DNA of 64,000 nt from LD21 sp964639725 (GCA_964639725.1 CAZXFB010000021.1:14245-78244), one strand, 5' to 3'; shown: positions 27,436 through 35,884, counted from the stretch's first letter. Numbers and translations are program-made. The notes: generated from the sequence alone by a model not told the origin.

Positions 27436-27766
27436 ATTGATATTTCATTTTCAGGTCAGTATAACAGATTTCACACAAAATTGTTAATTTAATACCAGTT
27501 TTATATTGAATTAACTCATTCTTTTCTTTGCAGCAGGTAACCCGCTTTTCATTAAGAGAGTTTTAAAAACTTGCCTAATGTGTAAAAATATAACATAACC
27601 CGGAATATTAAAATTTAAACAATTTCAATAAAATATTGTTTGACTTTCGAGAATTAGTTTTAAAAACCAAATCTGTAAATAAAACTGAGAAAATTTTATT
27701 TTTGGCACAAAGATTGTTTTTAGAATGAAAAGTATATTTTTGTATTTCATTTAAATGTTATCAGGT
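27436..27766. other. AT-rich intergenic region upstream of a small lipoprotein gene
   Basis: Very AT-rich spacer between the divergent msrBA and small lipoprotein genes. It holds the candidate promoter described at 27714-27742 and a second isolated TATTTTTG box at 27697. I see no RNA gene or longer reading frame. Confidence 0.5.
27714..27742 (+). promoter_or_regulatory. Candidate Bacteroidota-type promoter for the small lipoprotein
   Basis: TTG at 27714-27716 and TATTTTTG at 27735-27742, spacing 18 bases, one less than the usual 19-21. The start codon follows 24 bases later. Confidence 0.45.
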
Positions 27767-27892
27767 ATGAAAAAAATTGTTTTTTTACTTGCTGTCCTGT
27801 TTGTTACTACTGTTGTTTTGAGTTCATGTAATAAAAAAGAGTGTCCTGCATACAGCAAAGCAAATACCGAACAAGCGGAGCAGGTTGTCTAA
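27767..27892 (+). CDS. Small lipoprotein, 41 residues
   Basis: A short gene: ATG, then KKIVFLLAVLFVTTVVLSSC as signal peptide and lipobox, giving a mature lipidated Cys followed by only about 20 residues (NKKECPAYSKANTEQAEQVV). A second Cys lies in the ECPAY motif. A TAnnTTTG box precedes it, coding begins with the Lys-Lys typical for Bacteroidota signal peptides, and the next gene starts 51 bases later on the same strand. Tiny lipoproteins with a CPAY-like motif occur in Bacteroidota but have no known function as far as I can tell. Confidence 0.72.
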   Translation: MKKIVFLLAVLFVTTVVLSSCNKKECPAYSKANTEQAEQVV

Positions 27893-27943
27893 TCTTAAGA
27901 CAATCCGGATTTCCTTCTGGTTTTATAAGTTAGCATAAAAAAA

Positions 27944-28744
27944 ATGAGAAAGCTGCTTATAATTTTGGTTAAATTTATTTTTGGATCAGTTTTTCTGTTC
28001 GCACAGGGGGAATTAAATGAACAGCAGAAAGTTTTTTTCAGAAACGAAAGGTCTATTGCCCTTCTGCTCAACTCTGATGGTTTAGGGCTAAGTTACCGTG
28101 AGGCTAAAAGAATTGATTATCTCAATAAACATTTTTTCGAAATTGAAGCAGGTAACCTTAAACACCCCAAAGAATATAAAATAACAAATCCTTACACTCA
28201 GAATGGATCTTTTGTCTTTGGTAAATTAAATACTACTTTTTATCTCAGGGGAGGTATTGGCCGTCAGCATGAAATTTATAAGAAAGCTGATCTTGGTGGG
28301 ATTGCCGTACGGTATTTCTATATGGCCGGACCAGTGATTGCCATATATAAACCAATATATTACATGGTTTTATACCCTACATCAACTATTTCCGAATTCG
28401 AGGTAAAAGAGGAAAAATTTGATGCTTCCATATCTATGCCACAGGAAATAGCTGGCAAATCTTCTTTTTTTAAAGGTTTTGACGAGATTAAAGTGCTACC
28501 TGGTTTATTTGCTAAAGGAGGATTTAATTTTGAATACAGCAAAGAAGATAAAATTATACATGCAATTGAGCTTGGCACACAGATAAATGCTTTCCCGAAG
28601 AAAATACCAATTATGGCCGGTTCGGAGAATAAAGCACTATTTTTCTCATTATTTGTGAGTTACAGGTTTGGGATTATTATTGATCCTCTCAATCCTGATG
28701 CAAATAGAGCTTCAAATTTTTTCAGAAGAAAAAAGAGCTTGTGA
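27944..28744 (+). CDS. Predicted outer membrane/periplasmic protein of unknown function
   Basis: A 266-residue protein with a signal peptide (LLIILVKFIFGSVFLFAQ). The mature part is rich in alternating aromatic strands (FYLRGGIGRQHEIYKK, IAVRYFYMAGPVIAIYKP, KALFFSLFVSYRFGIIID) and looks like an eight- or ten-stranded barrel. It ends with a basic tail rather than an aromatic residue. I do not recognise a named family beyond the general outer-membrane barrel type. It follows the 41-residue lipoprotein and precedes gapA, which has its own promoter. Confidence 0.7.
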   Translation: MRKLLIILVKFIFGSVFLFAQGELNEQQKVFFRNERSIALLLNSDGLGLSYREAKRIDYLNKHFFEIEAGNLKHPKEYKITNPYTQNGSFVFGKLNTTFYLRGGIGRQHEIYKKADLGGIAVRYFYMAGPVIAIYKPIYYMVLYPTSTISEFEVKEEKFDASISMPQEIAGKSSFFKGFDEIKVLPGLFAKGGFNFEYSKEDKIIHAIELGTQINAFPKKIPIMAGSENKALFFSLFVSYRFGIIIDPLNPDANRASNFFRRKKSL

Positions 28745-28757
28745 TATTGTTTGTCTC

Positions 28758-28787
28758 TTGCCAATTCAGGGAAATATATTATTTTTG
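28758..28787 (+). promoter_or_regulatory. Bacteroidota-type promoter of gapA
   Basis: TTG at 28758-28760, 19 bases, TATTTTTG at 28780-28787, matching the -33/-7 consensus exactly. The gapA start follows 35 bases later. Confidence 0.7.
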
Positions 28788-28822
28788 GACTTTCAATTTA
28801 TTAACCAATTAATGATATAGTT

Positions 28823-29827
28823 ATGTCAAAGATTAAAGTAGCTATCAACGGTTTTGGCAGAATAGGCCGCAACGTTTTTAAAATTGCTCTGGAAAGAAAA
28901 GATATTGAGATCATTGGTATCAACGACCTGACCGATACAAAAACACTTGCCCATTTGCTGAAATATGACTCAACACAGGGTAGATTTTCAGGTGTCACTC
29001 ATGATGCTGAAAATATTATCATCAACGGATTTAAAGTGAAAGTATCTGCAGAAAAGAATCCTGCAAATATTCCATGGAAAGAGAAACCTGATGTAGTTAT
29101 TGAATCAACAGGTATATTTACATCAAAAGAGAGCCCAAAAGGGGGTTATGGCGACCATCTTAAGAACGGAGCAAAAAAGGTAATTCTTACTGTTCCTGCA
29201 AAAGATACAATTGATGCTATGATCGTTCTGGGTGTAAATGAAAAAGATCTTAAACCTGAGCATCAATGCGTTTCCAATGCATCATGCACAACAAACTGCC
29301 TTGCTCCTGTTGCAAAAGTCCTCAATGATAATTTTGGAATTGAGATCGGGTATATGACCACAATCCACTCATATACAAATGATCAGAGAATTCTTGATCT
29401 TCCACATTCTGACCTCAGAAGGGCAAGGTCTGCTGCTTTATCTCAGATTCCAACAACTACAGGTGCTGCCAAAGCAGTTGGTAAAGTGATACCCGAGCTA
29501 AAAGGCAAACTTGATGGGATATCTGTAAGAGTACCGACTCCAACAGGTTCGCTTGTTGACCTTGTTGCAGTTCTTAAGAAAGAGGCTACAAAAGAAGAGA
29601 TCAATGCAGCAATGAAAAAAGCAGCTGAAGGTCCTATGAAAGGGATACTTGAATATACTGAAGATCCTATCGTTTCTGTGGATGTTATTCACAACGAATC
29701 ATCATCTGTTTTCGATGCTCAGAGCACTATGGTTAATGGAAAAATGATTAAAGTTCTATCATGGTATGATAATGAATGGGGTTACTCATGCCGAGTTGTT
29801 GATCTCATTCCAATGCTTATGAAATAA
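28823..29827 (+). CDS. gapA: Glyceraldehyde-3-phosphate dehydrogenase, type I
   Basis: Glycolytic enzyme that oxidises glyceraldehyde 3-phosphate to 1,3-bisphosphoglycerate with NAD. Full length at 334 residues. Seen: KVAINGFGRIGRNVFKIAL at the N-terminus, the active-site SNASCTTNCLAPVAKVL with catalytic Cys155, TIHSYTNDQR, RRARSAALSQIPTTTGAAKA and the end YDNEWGYSCRVVDL. An Asp (INDLTD) at the nucleotide-specificity position fits NAD use. Strong promoter upstream and a perfect terminator downstream make it a single-gene unit. Confidence 0.98.
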   Translation: MSKIKVAINGFGRIGRNVFKIALERKDIEIIGINDLTDTKTLAHLLKYDSTQGRFSGVTHDAENIIINGFKVKVSAEKNPANIPWKEKPDVVIESTGIFTSKESPKGGYGDHLKNGAKKVILTVPAKDTIDAMIVLGVNEKDLKPEHQCVSNASCTTNCLAPVAKVLNDNFGIEIGYMTTIHSYTNDQRILDLPHSDLRRARSAALSQIPTTTGAAKAVGKVIPELKGKLDGISVRVPTPTGSLVDLVAVLKKEATKEEINAAMKKAAEGPMKGILEYTEDPIVSVDVIHNESSSVFDAQSTMVNGKMIKVLSWYDNEWGYSCRVVDLIPMLMK

Positions 29828-29841
29828 TTAATACTACCAAC

Positions 29842-29875
29842 AAAAAAAAGAGAGGAATTACCTCTCTTTTTTTTT
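29842..29875. terminator. Bidirectional terminator between gapA and the SiaC-like gene
   Basis: Perfect stem centred on AGAGAGG / CCTCTCT with loop AATTA, flanked by an A tract on the left and a T tract on the right; it can end transcription from both sides. Confidence 0.85.
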
Positions 29876-30257
29876 ATACTATCATTTCCATCTCAAGCGG
29901 TATTCCCGCTGAATCGCGATAGTGCTCCCCCAATTCCAGCATAGCTTCATCATCCTCCTCATAAAGCCATTTCATTTTGACACTATTGCCAGTGCGCCCG
30001 TAACCTGTAAGCTTTTTCAAAACTTCATACAGATACTTTGATGAACCACTGTTTATATATTCGAGCTGAATACTCACGTCCAACCCTTTATTCTTCTCGA
30101 AATGCAGAGTAATCCATTCATCCAGACGCCTGAATATCAGCTCAGGATTCTCTGGAATCGACCGCCCGGTAAGTTCCAGTTTATTGGTGTCGGGAAAATA
30201 TACAATCCCCGGGCAATTTTTTAACTCTTCCTGAATCACATGTTTTTCCATATTCAA
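29874..30257 (-). CDS. SiaC-family regulatory phosphoprotein (DUF1987)
   Basis: A 127-residue cytosolic protein of the DUF1987/SiaC family. In Pseudomonas, SiaC is phosphorylated on a Thr by SiaB and, unphosphorylated, stimulates a diguanylate cyclase. Conserved parts here: IVYFPDTNKLELTGRSIPENPELIFRRLDEW and LEYINSGSSKYLYEVLKKL, the second containing the likely phosphorylation site (Ser in NSGSSK). Two ATGs lie two codons apart. It starts six bases after the stop of a MacB-type permease gene, so the two are probably co-transcribed; no SiaA/SiaB partner is visible nearby. Confidence 0.8.
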   Translation of the reverse strand: MNMEKHVIQEELKNCPGIVYFPDTNKLELTGRSIPENPELIFRRLDEWITLHFEKNKGLDVSIQLEYINSGSSKYLYEVLKKLTGYGRTGNSVKMKWLYEEDDEAMLELGEHYRDSAGIPLEMEMIV

Positions 30258-30263
30258 TAAGTT

Positions 30264-31520
30264 TTATTCATATCTTAACGCTTCAATAGGATCTATATTA
30301 GCTGCTTTAACAGCCGGAGCATAACCCGATACAACACCAACTATAAAACAAACAACAATCCCGGTTGTTACCCAAATCCATGGGATAACAAAACTTGATT
30401 TGAGCATTAATGAAACAGCATTCCCAATCAGTATGCCCAGGATTATACCAAAAATACCCCCAAACTGGCCAATCAGAATTGATTCGAAAAGGAACTGGTA
30501 TTTAATTGTTATTGGTTTTGCCCCAATAGCTTTCCTGACTCCTATCTCACGGGTCCTTTCTGTTACCGAAACAAGCATTATGTTCATTAAACCAACAGCT
30601 GCCCCGAATAATGTTACTATTCCAATTATTGTTGCTGCAAGAGTAACATATTTAAGGTTTTTGAGAAGAAGATTAACAATATTGTCGCTTTTACTTATGT
30701 TAAAGTCTGATTCATCTCTCGAATCAAGATTCCTGACTATTCTGAAAATAGCTTCAGCTTCCCCGGCAAGGATATCAAGATTCATAGGATTTACAGGCAT
30801 TACACTGATACTGAAATTCATATTTGGCCGGGGGAAATATTGCCTTGCAGCAGTGACAGGCATAAAACAGACATTATCACCACTTACTGCACTTGATCCT
30901 TTTGCCTTTAACACGCCGCTAACCTTAAGCTTCAAACCGGCAACAGTAATCTCCTTGCCAATCGGATCTACACCTCCGGGAAAAATATCCCTGACAATAT
31001 CTGATCCAATTAATACCAGGCGCCTGTTCATTTGCACCTCATCAGCACTGAAATTTCTTCCCTTTTCAATCTCATAACCTGAAACAGCCAGATAGTTTTC
31101 ATCAACCCCCGTCAGACTTACATTTGGGTTAGTCTCTTCGGAGCTATATTTGACTGTTGAGAGTCTTGAGGCATTAAATGATATTGAGACAACAGCAGGT
31201 TCAGTGAAACGTGTTTTAAATTCTGAAGCTTCCCTGTAGGATATCCTTGAAAAGTTCTTAGCCCTGTATTTCTCATTACCGATCTGAATATTCATTCCGC
31301 GTGATGTTATGGTGAAGGAGTTGGCACCCATCATTGTAAACTGATTAGTCAGAGACGACTTAATAGCATCAATAGCAGTCAGAATTCCTACCAGAGCCAT
31401 AATACCAAAAGCAATAATACAAATGGTAAGGATTGCCCTTACCCTGTTTGAACTAATTGCCCTGAATGAAATTCGTAAATTCTCCTTTAAAATACTTACC
31501 CTCATTTTTATCAATTTCAA
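30264..31520 (-). CDS. MacB/FtsX-type ABC transporter permease
   Basis: A membrane protein of 418 residues with the MacB layout: a first helix (AILTICIIAFGIMALVGILTA), a large periplasmic MacB_PCD domain (~50-275), and three C-terminal helices forming the FtsX domain with VTERTREIGVRKAIGAK. The end IDPIEALRYE is standard for the family. Such permeases work with an ATPase and often an adaptor protein in export or mechanical signalling, but no ATPase gene is adjacent here, so it may pair with one encoded elsewhere. Confidence 0.9.
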   Translation of the reverse strand: MKLIKMRVSILKENLRISFRAISSNRVRAILTICIIAFGIMALVGILTAIDAIKSSLTNQFTMMGANSFTITSRGMNIQIGNEKYRAKNFSRISYREASEFKTRFTEPAVVSISFNASRLSTVKYSSEETNPNVSLTGVDENYLAVSGYEIEKGRNFSADEVQMNRRLVLIGSDIVRDIFPGGVDPIGKEITVAGLKLKVSGVLKAKGSSAVSGDNVCFMPVTAARQYFPRPNMNFSISVMPVNPMNLDILAGEAEAIFRIVRNLDSRDESDFNISKSDNIVNLLLKNLKYVTLAATIIGIVTLFGAAVGLMNIMLVSVTERTREIGVRKAIGAKPITIKYQFLFESILIGQFGGIFGIILGILIGNAVSLMLKSSFVIPWIWVTTGIVVCFIVGVVSGYAPAVKAANIDPIEALRYE

Positions 31521-31630
31521 AACAGGAATCCGGCACTACTTTTAAATAAAAAATAAAAGTACACTTTTTTTCTGTCTAATCTAAAATTACGGGTTATTAA
31601 AAATGCTTTTCTACCTGAAAATTATTACAC

Positions 31631-31667
31631 AATTAGTTGCATAACTAATTCATTCGTTGTATATTTG
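31631..31667 (+). promoter_or_regulatory. BlaI-type operator overlapping promoter of blaI-blaR1
   Basis: A palindrome AATTAGTT-GCAT-AACTAATT (31631-31650) overlaps the -33 TTG at 31637-31639; 20 bases later lies the -7 element TATATTTG (31660-31667). Binding of a dimeric repressor here would block the polymerase. The same operator and the following 16 bases recur before the tonB gene at 33644. Confidence 0.8.
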
Positions 31668-31757
31668 TTAAGCATAAAAAATTGATTCAACTCTCCACTG
31701 GAATATCCTACTACCCGGATGGGAGTTGCAAGTTGTAATAATTAATGAAGTGTAGTT

Positions 31758-32138
31758 ATGAGAGAATTAACAAGGGCTGAAGAACAGGTAATGCAGGTAC
31801 TCTGGAAGTTAAGAAAGGGATTTGTGAAAGACATCCTTGAGCACTTTGATGAACCAAAACCTGCCTATAATACTGTGAGTACAATTGTTCGCATTTTGCA
31901 GGACAAGGGTTTTGTTGATCACAAAGCTTATGGAAGAACTCATGAATACTTCCCTTTGGTTTCTAAAAGTGATTATTCAAAAACCCATTTGAAAACATTT
32001 GTAAATGACTATTTTTCAAACTCTTTTGAAAAGATGGTGAGCTTTTTTGCTAAGGAAAAGGGCATTTCAGTCAAAGAGATGGAAGAGATAATGAAAATCA
32101 TGGAAGGGGAAGTTAAAAAACAAAAAATCCAAAAATGA
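31758..32138 (+). CDS. BlaI/MecI-family transcriptional repressor
   Basis: A 126-residue winged-helix repressor. The N-terminal LTRAEEQVMQVLWKLRKGFVKDI and the recognition-helix region PAYNTVSTIVRILQDKGFVDH are the BlaI/MecI signature; the C-terminal half is the dimerisation domain that a BlaR1-type protease normally inactivates. It overlaps the following M56 peptidase gene by four bases (ATGA). The palindromes before this gene and before the tonB gene at 33735 are probably its targets, giving self-control. Confidence 0.92.
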   Translation: MRELTRAEEQVMQVLWKLRKGFVKDILEHFDEPKPAYNTVSTIVRILQDKGFVDHKAYGRTHEYFPLVSKSDYSKTHLKTFVNDYFSNSFEKMVSFFAKEKGISVKEMEEIMKIMEGEVKKQKIQK

Positions 32139-33550
32139 GCACCCTGTTAATATACATGATTAAAGCTGCAATCCATCTGACTGCACTTTACATGGTATAT
32201 TTATTTTTACTCAGCAAAGATACCTGGTATAGCCGTAACAGGGCTTACATTCTCATTTCGGTTATAGCTTCCCTGGTACTTCCTGCCATAACAATTGAGA
32301 CCATTAAACCAATTGGCCTTCCTATTTTCGGAAGAGTCCTCTCTGAGGTCTTCATTACAGGAACTAAGGAAGGTGGGACTTTAGCCACTTCAGAAAACAT
32401 AGAAATCTTTAGTTTGCAAACTTTTAGCATTGCTTACCTGGCTGGAATAATATTTTTTGGCCTGAAACTTTTAATAGATCTTCTAAAACTTGTATTACTG
32501 ATTTTCAGAAAAAGGAACAGAAGTACGCATATAATAAGGTTCACCGGACTTAATACGGCAGGCTTTTCAGCTCTCGGACAGGTTTTTATTAATTCGCGGC
32601 TGGAGGATGAAGAGGTTGATGAGATCATAAAACATGAACAAAACCATCTGGATCATAACCATTTTTTTGATATCCTGTTTATGGAGATCGTTAAAGTGTT
32701 TCAGTGGTTCAACCCTATAATTTACTTGTTAGACAGATCGTTACGTGCTGTTCATGAATTTCAGGCTGATGAAGGTTGTCTGAAAACAGGAATACCTGTA
32801 GTAAATTATCAGAGATTATTACTTAACCAGGTTTTCAGATCAAAAATTTTTGGTCTTTCCAACTGCTTCTCAAATCCTACTCTAATTAAAAAAAGGATGA
32901 TAATGATGACCAAGCAGCGGTCAAGAACAGGTGCAAACCTGAAATTGTTAATATCCCTTCCTGTTATTGCAGCAATGCTGACAGCCTTTTCAACCTCTAC
33001 AGAAAATACATACTCTGAGATAAAGTTGAATGAAACAGTAACTATTTTTCCGTCAATTACAGACAATTCGTCAATTCCATATAATCCCGTAACAAACGGA
33101 TCAATAGCAGGAATGGCTCCACCACCACCTCCTCCGCCGTCACCAAAAGAGAGTTCTGAAAAAAATACCAGCACTGAAATACAGAATGTTAACAGGAATA
33201 TTACACCCTCTGAAGATATTGAATCACTGAAAGTTGAACCATTTGTTGTGGTTGATGAAATGCCTCTTTTCCCGGGTGGTGATGTTGCTCTTCTTAAATA
33301 TATTGCTCGGGAAACTATTTATCCCGAATCTGCAAAGATCCAAAATATACAGGGTCGGGTTATTGTAAGATTCGCCGTCACTACTGAAGGAGATGTTACC
33401 AAGGCTACCATTCTGAAGGGCGTATCTCCTGAACTGGATGATGAAGCCTTGAGGGTCGTAAAAGATTTACCCAAGTTCACACCTGGAAGACAGAATGGAA
33501 TAAATGTACCTGTCTGGTATATGGTCCCTATAACTTTTACTCTTAAATAA
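32135..33550 (+). CDS. BlaR1-like M56 peptidase fused to a TonB C-terminal domain
   Basis: A 471-residue membrane protein. The first ~290 residues carry four hydrophobic helices and the M56 zinc site HEQNHLDHNHF (HExxH form) with a downstream EFQADEGC segment supplying the third ligand. After the last helix, a Pro-rich stretch (PPPPPPPPSP) leads to a TonB C-terminal domain (~375-471: YPESAKIQNIQGRVIVRFAV onward). In place of the beta-lactam sensor of BlaR1 it has a TonB domain, so it could sense envelope or TonB-dependent transporter state; this is inference. Fusions of this type are frequent in Bacteroidota. Confidence 0.88.
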   Translation: MSTLLIYMIKAAIHLTALYMVYLFLLSKDTWYSRNRAYILISVIASLVLPAITIETIKPIGLPIFGRVLSEVFITGTKEGGTLATSENIEIFSLQTFSIAYLAGIIFFGLKLLIDLLKLVLLIFRKRNRSTHIIRFTGLNTAGFSALGQVFINSRLEDEEVDEIIKHEQNHLDHNHFFDILFMEIVKVFQWFNPIIYLLDRSLRAVHEFQADEGCLKTGIPVVNYQRLLLNQVFRSKIFGLSNCFSNPTLIKKRMIMMTKQRSRTGANLKLLISLPVIAAMLTAFSTSTENTYSEIKLNETVTIFPSITDNSSIPYNPVTNGSIAGMAPPPPPPPSPKESSEKNTSTEIQNVNRNITPSEDIESLKVEPFVVVDEMPLFPGGDVALLKYIARETIYPESAKIQNIQGRVIVRFAVTTEGDVTKATILKGVSPELDDEALRVVKDLPKFTPGRQNGINVPVWYMVPITFTLK

Positions 33551-33643
33551 TACCCGATCCGTTTTTTCTTAAATATTCTGATGCTGATACATCACTTAGT
33601 CAGCATATTCACAAATCAACATCATTTTTACCTAAATAATTAA

Positions 33644-33682
33644 TAAATTAGTTGTATAACTAATTTATTCGTTGTATATTTG
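33644..33682 (+). promoter_or_regulatory. Second copy of the BlaI-type operator/promoter, before tonB
   Basis: Palindrome TAAATTAGTT-GTAT-AACTAATTTA (33644-33667) containing the -33 TTG (33652-33654); 20 bases later TATATTTG (33675-33682). The last 16 bases are identical to those of the copy before blaI. Confidence 0.8.
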
Positions 33683-33734
33683 ACATAGTAAGTTTTTATA
33701 CAATTATTAACAACAAAAGCTAAAACAAAACACT

Positions 33735-34283
33735 ATGAAAACAGAAAAAAAAATCAATCCGCCTGTAATCATAAAACAAATTATGATTCTACCCATAATC
33801 TCACTTCTGATGTTTGCTTTTTTCTCATGCAGTGACAATATTAAGAACAATGAAGTCACAACTGAAGGGATTTCAGCACCTCCACCTTCTGGAGAAGAAT
33901 CAAAAGCTGAACCGGTTAAAGCTGCAGGAGAAATATCCCTGATTACTGGAAAAGAAGATCAGAAGGTAGAACCATATTTAGTTGTTGATGAAATGCCTAT
34001 TTACCCTGGTGGTGATGCTGCTCTTCTTAAGTATATTGCTGATAATACCACTTACCCTCAAACTGCAAAGTTCCAGAACATTCAGGGAAAAGTTATTGTC
34101 AGGTTCTGTGTTAATACAAATGGCAGTGTGAGCCAGGCAAGCATCCGCAAAGGAGTATCGCCTGATATCGATAATGAGGCATTGAGAGTAGTAAATACAC
34201 TTCGTGAATTCAGACCGGGAAAACAGGGCGGCAAGGTGGTTCCTGTCTGGTATATGGTGCCAATAACATTCATGTTAAAGTAA
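33735..34283 (+). CDS. TonB-family energy transducer-like lipoprotein
   Basis: A 182-residue protein whose C-terminal ~100 residues (VVDEMPIYPGGDAALLKYIA to the end) are closely related to the TonB domain of the preceding BlaR1-like protein, so the two arose by duplication. The N-terminus has a hydrophobic segment ending in AFFSC, a lipobox, so it may be lipid-anchored rather than spanning the inner membrane. It would then lack a link to ExbB/ExbD and may be a periplasmic partner or decoy of the fused protein. It has its own copy of the BlaI operator. Confidence 0.85.
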   Translation: MKTEKKINPPVIIKQIMILPIISLLMFAFFSCSDNIKNNEVTTEGISAPPPSGEESKAEPVKAAGEISLITGKEDQKVEPYLVVDEMPIYPGGDAALLKYIADNTTYPQTAKFQNIQGKVIVRFCVNTNGSVSQASIRKGVSPDIDNEALRVVNTLREFRPGKQGGKVVPVWYMVPITFMLK

Positions 34284-34419
34284 TTTTATTATTATAATTC
34301 AGTCTGATGTAGTAAGTGGCATAACACAGGTTTGCTTAAAAAGCGGATCAGTTGTGATATGACACTTATCTATTTAATTAAAAATCAGCTGAAATGAATC
34401 ATCCACAGATTGAAAGATT

Positions 34420-34602
34420 AATAATCAAGGATGCTTTCAACCAGATGCGGAAGAAGTAAGAGTGATTAAACTTATGCCTGCATGGAAACCCGGAAAACTT
34501 GAAGGGAATCCTGTAAAAGTCTGCTATGCGATTCCTGTACCATTCACAAAAAATAGTATTCACAGTATTCAAAGTGATGTATCCGTACTCATCACTTCAT
34601 AA
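34420..34602 (+). pseudogene. Remnant of a third TonB C-terminal domain
   Basis: One frame reads EEVRVIKLMPAWKPGKLEG followed by PVKVCYAIPVPFT, the end of a TonB C-terminal domain (compare ALRVVNTLREFRPGKQGGK and VWYMVPITF of the intact neighbour). It has no start codon or upstream part of the domain; an in-frame stop follows at about 34600. Probably a decayed duplicate of the tonB gene before it. Confidence 0.65.
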
Positions 34603-34610
34603 TAGTTAAG

Positions 34611-34649
34611 AAAAGAGGCTGTCTCAAGAGGTGAGAAAAGTCTCTTTTT
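34611..34649 (+). terminator. Probable terminator after the tonB region
   Basis: Imperfect hairpin: AAAAGAG...TCTCA / TGAGA...CTCTTTTT with an internal loop, ending in a T run. It would close the BlaI/TonB module. No other feature is visible between it and 34786. Confidence 0.5.
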
Positions 34650-34786
34650 GTTGATTTTATTCTTACTCCCCCTACGGGAGCACTTTCAAATATTCAATTC
34701 TCCAGAAGATAAATCGACTTTTGATACATCCTCCCCTTTTTTTATTTGATTGTGATCCTAATTGAGTAATTTTACACACTGAACAA

Positions 34787-35842
34787 ATGGATACTATGGA
34801 TTTAGATGAAAGAATAAAATCATTTTCTATTCTTGGGGAAACGCTTGGGATGGCTCTGAATAAAAACGCAGGAGAATATTCCACTAAACTTAATCATCTT
34901 ATTGACAACCAACATTTGGTCAACCCCTGGTTCACACCAGAAAATGTCAGAATGGCATTGCAGGAGATTACTGACAAGATGCTTACAGAAAAAAATCTCA
35001 GAAAATGGACAAATGCTTATCCAACGCTTTATGAAACCAGAAAACCTGTAACTGCTGGTTTAATAATGGCCGGGAACATCCCGCTTGTCGGATTTCACGA
35101 TTATCTTTCGGTGCTAATTACGGGGAATTACCTTTTAGCAAAAGCCAGTTCCAAAGACAATGATCTCATCATTTTCATTAACAGGATCCTCTGCGATATA
35201 AAACCTGAATTTTCTGAAAGAGTTATTTTCACCCAGGATATTCTTAGCGGCTTCGATGTGATCATTGCAACCGGAAGCGATAACAGTTCGAGATATTTTG
35301 AATACTATTTTGGCAAGTATCCTAATATAATAAGGAAAAACAGGAATAGCATCTCCATCATTGACAGTAACGAATCGGACAGCGACCTGCATGAATTGGG
35401 AAAAGATATTTTTTCATATTTTGGACTGGGTTGCCGCAACGTCTCAAAATTATTTGTTCCTGCCGGGTATGATTTTTCAAGAATGATAAATATCTGGAAA
35501 GATTACGCAGGAGTTATCAATAATTCTAAATATGCCAGCAATTATGATTTCAACAAAGCAGTTTATCTAGTAAACAAAGAAAAATTTATAGATACGGGAT
35601 ATCTGTTACTGAAGGAAAGCAGAGAATTATCTTCACCTGTTGCAGTTGTTTATTATGAATACTATAATTCTTATGAAGAAGTAATGCAAGTTACTGAGGC
35701 ACTGAAAGAAAAGATACAATGTGTTGTTGCCGGTAACAAAACTCCGTTTGGTCAGGCCCAGTCACCATCCTTATGGGATTATGCGGACGGAATTGACACA
35801 ATAGAATTTCTCCTAAAAAATTTTGGTTCCGGAATATTGTAA
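34787..35842 (+). CDS. LuxC-like acyl-CoA reductase
   Basis: A 351-residue protein of the acyl-CoA reductase (LuxC, PF05893) family, NADPH-dependent enzymes that reduce fatty acyl-CoA to aldehyde. Seen: LDERIKSFSILGETLG at the N-terminus, PVTAGLIMAGNIPLVGFHDYLSVLITGN, the SGFDVIIATGSDNSSRYFEYYFG segment and the region FGLGCRNVSKLFVP containing the likely catalytic Cys. Bacteroidota carry this gene without the other lux genes, and its role there is unsettled. The next gene follows 42 bases later on the same strand. Confidence 0.85.
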   Translation: MDTMDLDERIKSFSILGETLGMALNKNAGEYSTKLNHLIDNQHLVNPWFTPENVRMALQEITDKMLTEKNLRKWTNAYPTLYETRKPVTAGLIMAGNIPLVGFHDYLSVLITGNYLLAKASSKDNDLIIFINRILCDIKPEFSERVIFTQDILSGFDVIIATGSDNSSRYFEYYFGKYPNIIRKNRNSISIIDSNESDSDLHELGKDIFSYFGLGCRNVSKLFVPAGYDFSRMINIWKDYAGVINNSKYASNYDFNKAVYLVNKEKFIDTGYLLLKESRELSSPVAVVYYEYYNSYEEVMQVTEALKEKIQCVVAGNKTPFGQAQSPSLWDYADGIDTIEFLLKNFGSGIL

Positions 35843-35884
35843 AGTAAAAAATATTATATTGCACCCTTTGAATTCATATATTTT

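Noticed and set aside
30400..31077. 225-codon frame opposite the MacB permease
   Set aside because: Antisense shadow of a clear permease gene; no family features.
34611..34660. GAGGCTGTCTCA motif as an insertion-sequence end
   Set aside because: Similar motifs occur at some IS ends, but here it pairs with a downstream arm and a T run, and no transposase or target duplication is visible.
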